DNA of 64,000 nucleotides, taken from assembly GCA_050294475.1 (NCBI GenBank), contig JBNKOE010000001.1:62001-126000 (forward strand). The letters run 5' to 3'. This document shows positions 63,032 through 64,000 of the stretch, one piece after another (position 1 is the stretch's first letter; every line of letters begins with the position of its first letter). The stretch is from Thalassobellus sp050294475. GTDB lineage: Bacteria > Bacteroidota > Bacteroidia > Flavobacteriales > Flavobacteriaceae. The notes under the pieces were generated by a model. That model was not told where the DNA came from. It searched no databases and was given only the letters and a program-made list of their open reading frames with translations. The position numbers were made by a program, and so were the translations under genes.

Positions 63032-64000
63032 TTATTCTTTAGTTAAAAATTGTAAATACGCTTGTGCGTAATTATATTCAAAAATGGTTTGATAATATTC
63101 TAATTGTTTTTGAGCGTATTGAGTTTCGACCATTAATAAATCAGACGTTTTTTCTAAGCCCTCTTTAAATCTATTGGTTCTTATTCTTAAAGCTTCTTCC
63201 GATTGTTGTAAAGCCAGAGTTGTTAAATGCAACTTATTTTCAGCATCAATTAACATACGCTTTGCTTTATTCAATTCTAAATTACTTTTTGATACATACT
63301 GTTGGTATTCTAATTTTGATTTCTCAAATTCAGCTTTACTTTTTTGTGCCTTCCCAAAGCGTTTAGATCCTTGAAAAATATTCCAACTTAATTGTGCACC
63401 AAATAAATACCCATTGGCATCACCTTGAAAAATTTGATCGTCATGCAATTGGTAATTACCAAAAGCATTTAAAGTTGGTAAAAAGGCCATTTTATCGGCT
63501 TTATTCATAGCTCCATATGCATCCAAAGCTAATTGCATAGCTTTAATATCTGAACGGTTTTCTGAAACCATTTTATCTTCTAACTTAAAACTTGAAACCG
63601 ATAAACTATCTATTGGCTTATAAACAACATAGCTTTCATCATTCATTAAAAAGGACAGATAATTTGAAGCATTTTGCACATTACTTTTTGCCGATTGTAA
63701 TTGATTTTCAACTTCGGTTACTCGTACTTCAACATTCAACACATCGGCACGTTGTAAATAGCCTTGTTTAAAACTATTTTCTGCTAACTTTTTATTAGCA
63801 TTTGCGGCTTTTAGTGCTTTTTCTAAAACATCAACCGCTTTATAGGCTAATTGTAATTGCATGTAAGCTTTATCAACTTCAAACGCTAAATAATCAGTTG
63901 TCCGCTGCGTTTTTAAAGACATAGCTTCCATTTTAGACTTGGCTGCTTTACGTTGATAAAAACCATCAAGATTAATTAATGGCTGTTGGATTTCAATCTT
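63032..64000 (-). CDS. TolC family outer-membrane efflux protein, N-terminal part off the window
   Basis: The last 322 codons of a TolC-type channel subunit (the frame stays open to the window's right edge). Alternating long amphipathic helices and hydrophobic strands occur in two repeats (AYMQLQLAYKAVDVLEKALKAAN; NKLHLTTLALQQSEEAL). The family signature RFKEGLEKTSDLLMVETQYAQKQ is near the end. It is the first visible gene of the efflux operon and precedes the haem lipoprotein by 43 bp. Confidence 0.92.
   Translation of the reverse strand, partial: KIEIQQPLINLDGFYQRKAAKSKMEAMSLKTQRTTDYLAFEVDKAYMQLQLAYKAVDVLEKALKAANANKKLAENSFKQGYLQRADVLNVEVRVTEVENQLQSAKSNVQNASNYLSFLMNDESYVVYKPIDSLSVSSFKLEDKMVSENRSDIKAMQLALDAYGAMNKADKMAFLPTLNAFGNYQLHDDQIFQGDANGYLFGAQLSWNIFQGSKRFGKAQKSKAEFEKSKLEYQQYVSKSNLELNKAKRMLIDAENKLHLTTLALQQSEEALRIRTNRFKEGLEKTSDLLMVETQYAQKQLEYYQTIFEYNYAQAYLQFLTKE

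Noticed and set aside
1..64000. tRNA, rRNA, CRISPR arrays, prophage or insertion-sequence genes
   Set aside because: I looked for tRNA T-arm patterns, regularly spaced repeats, integrases, transposases and phage structural genes on both strands and found none I could support.

Overview
The window is AT-rich chromosomal DNA from a member of the Bacteroidetes, very probably a marine-type Flavobacteriaceae. The evidence is the promoter style (TAnnTTTG -7 boxes, no Shine-Dalgarno runs), a SusC/SusD pair with a hybrid two-component regulator, many short lipoproteins, DUF3078/DUF1684/DUF4197 proteins, type III plus eukaryote-type glutamine synthetases, a fused isobutyryl-CoA mutase and a B12-dependent ribonucleotide reductase. 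No rRNA, tRNA, CRISPR array, transposase or integrase was recognised.

Layout. 1-5.8 kb (minus): the start of a sigma-54 response regulator, an MscS channel, a NatAB-like ABC exporter and grpE-dnaJ. 6.2-17.6 kb: housekeeping and small genes (TIGR01777 epimerase, MnmC-like methyltransferase, ilvE, MazG-like pyrophosphohydrolase, dipeptidyl-peptidase III, Lrp regulator), a transporter gene broken by an internal deletion, and a leader-peptide/terminator unit just ahead of it. 17.7-32.8 kb: Crp-family regulator, icmF, purU, pyrF, prfA, nrdJ and purM. 33.1-37.8 kb: an accessory island. 38.2-41.7 kb: two divergent glutamine synthetases of different families. 44.6-57.4 kb: a SusCD locus whose enzymes are phosphoesterases rather than glycoside hydrolases. 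57.4-64 kb: an RND efflux operon with unusual small partners.

The strongest candidate for an undescribed system is the four-gene operon at 33,170-37,779. A small XRE controller and a cytosine-5 DNA methyltransferase, the usual front half of a type II restriction-modification operon, are followed not by an endonuclease but by two overlapping genes. The first encodes a 762-aa protein with two complete GHKL ATPase domains: an Hsp90/MORC-like one at the N-terminus, and a histidine-kinase-like DHp plus catalytic domain at the C-terminus. The second encodes a receiver domain fused to a helical domain with an R-N-x-x-A-H motif typical of HEPN ribonucleases. I infer a methylation-linked two-component abortive-infection-like system. 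The operon is bracketed by two kinds of related structured repeats: a palindromic element in opposite orientations and a 53-54 bp hairpin element in direct orientation. A 39-nt piece of the first element recurs at 13.7 kb beside a truncated gene, so these repeats may mark a cassette-like insertion system.

The second focus is the phosphoesterase SusCD locus. Its hybrid regulator keeps the sensor propeller, membrane helix and AraC output, but has lost the phospho-accepting histidine, the DxGxG ATP-binding box and the receiver aspartate. It therefore looks like a pseudokinase regulator that signals without phosphotransfer. The locus encodes an EEP phosphodiesterase, a lipoprotein alkaline phosphatase and a phosphodiesterase-alkaline phosphatase fusion, which together could strip phosphate from diesters outside the cell and release the organic backbone.
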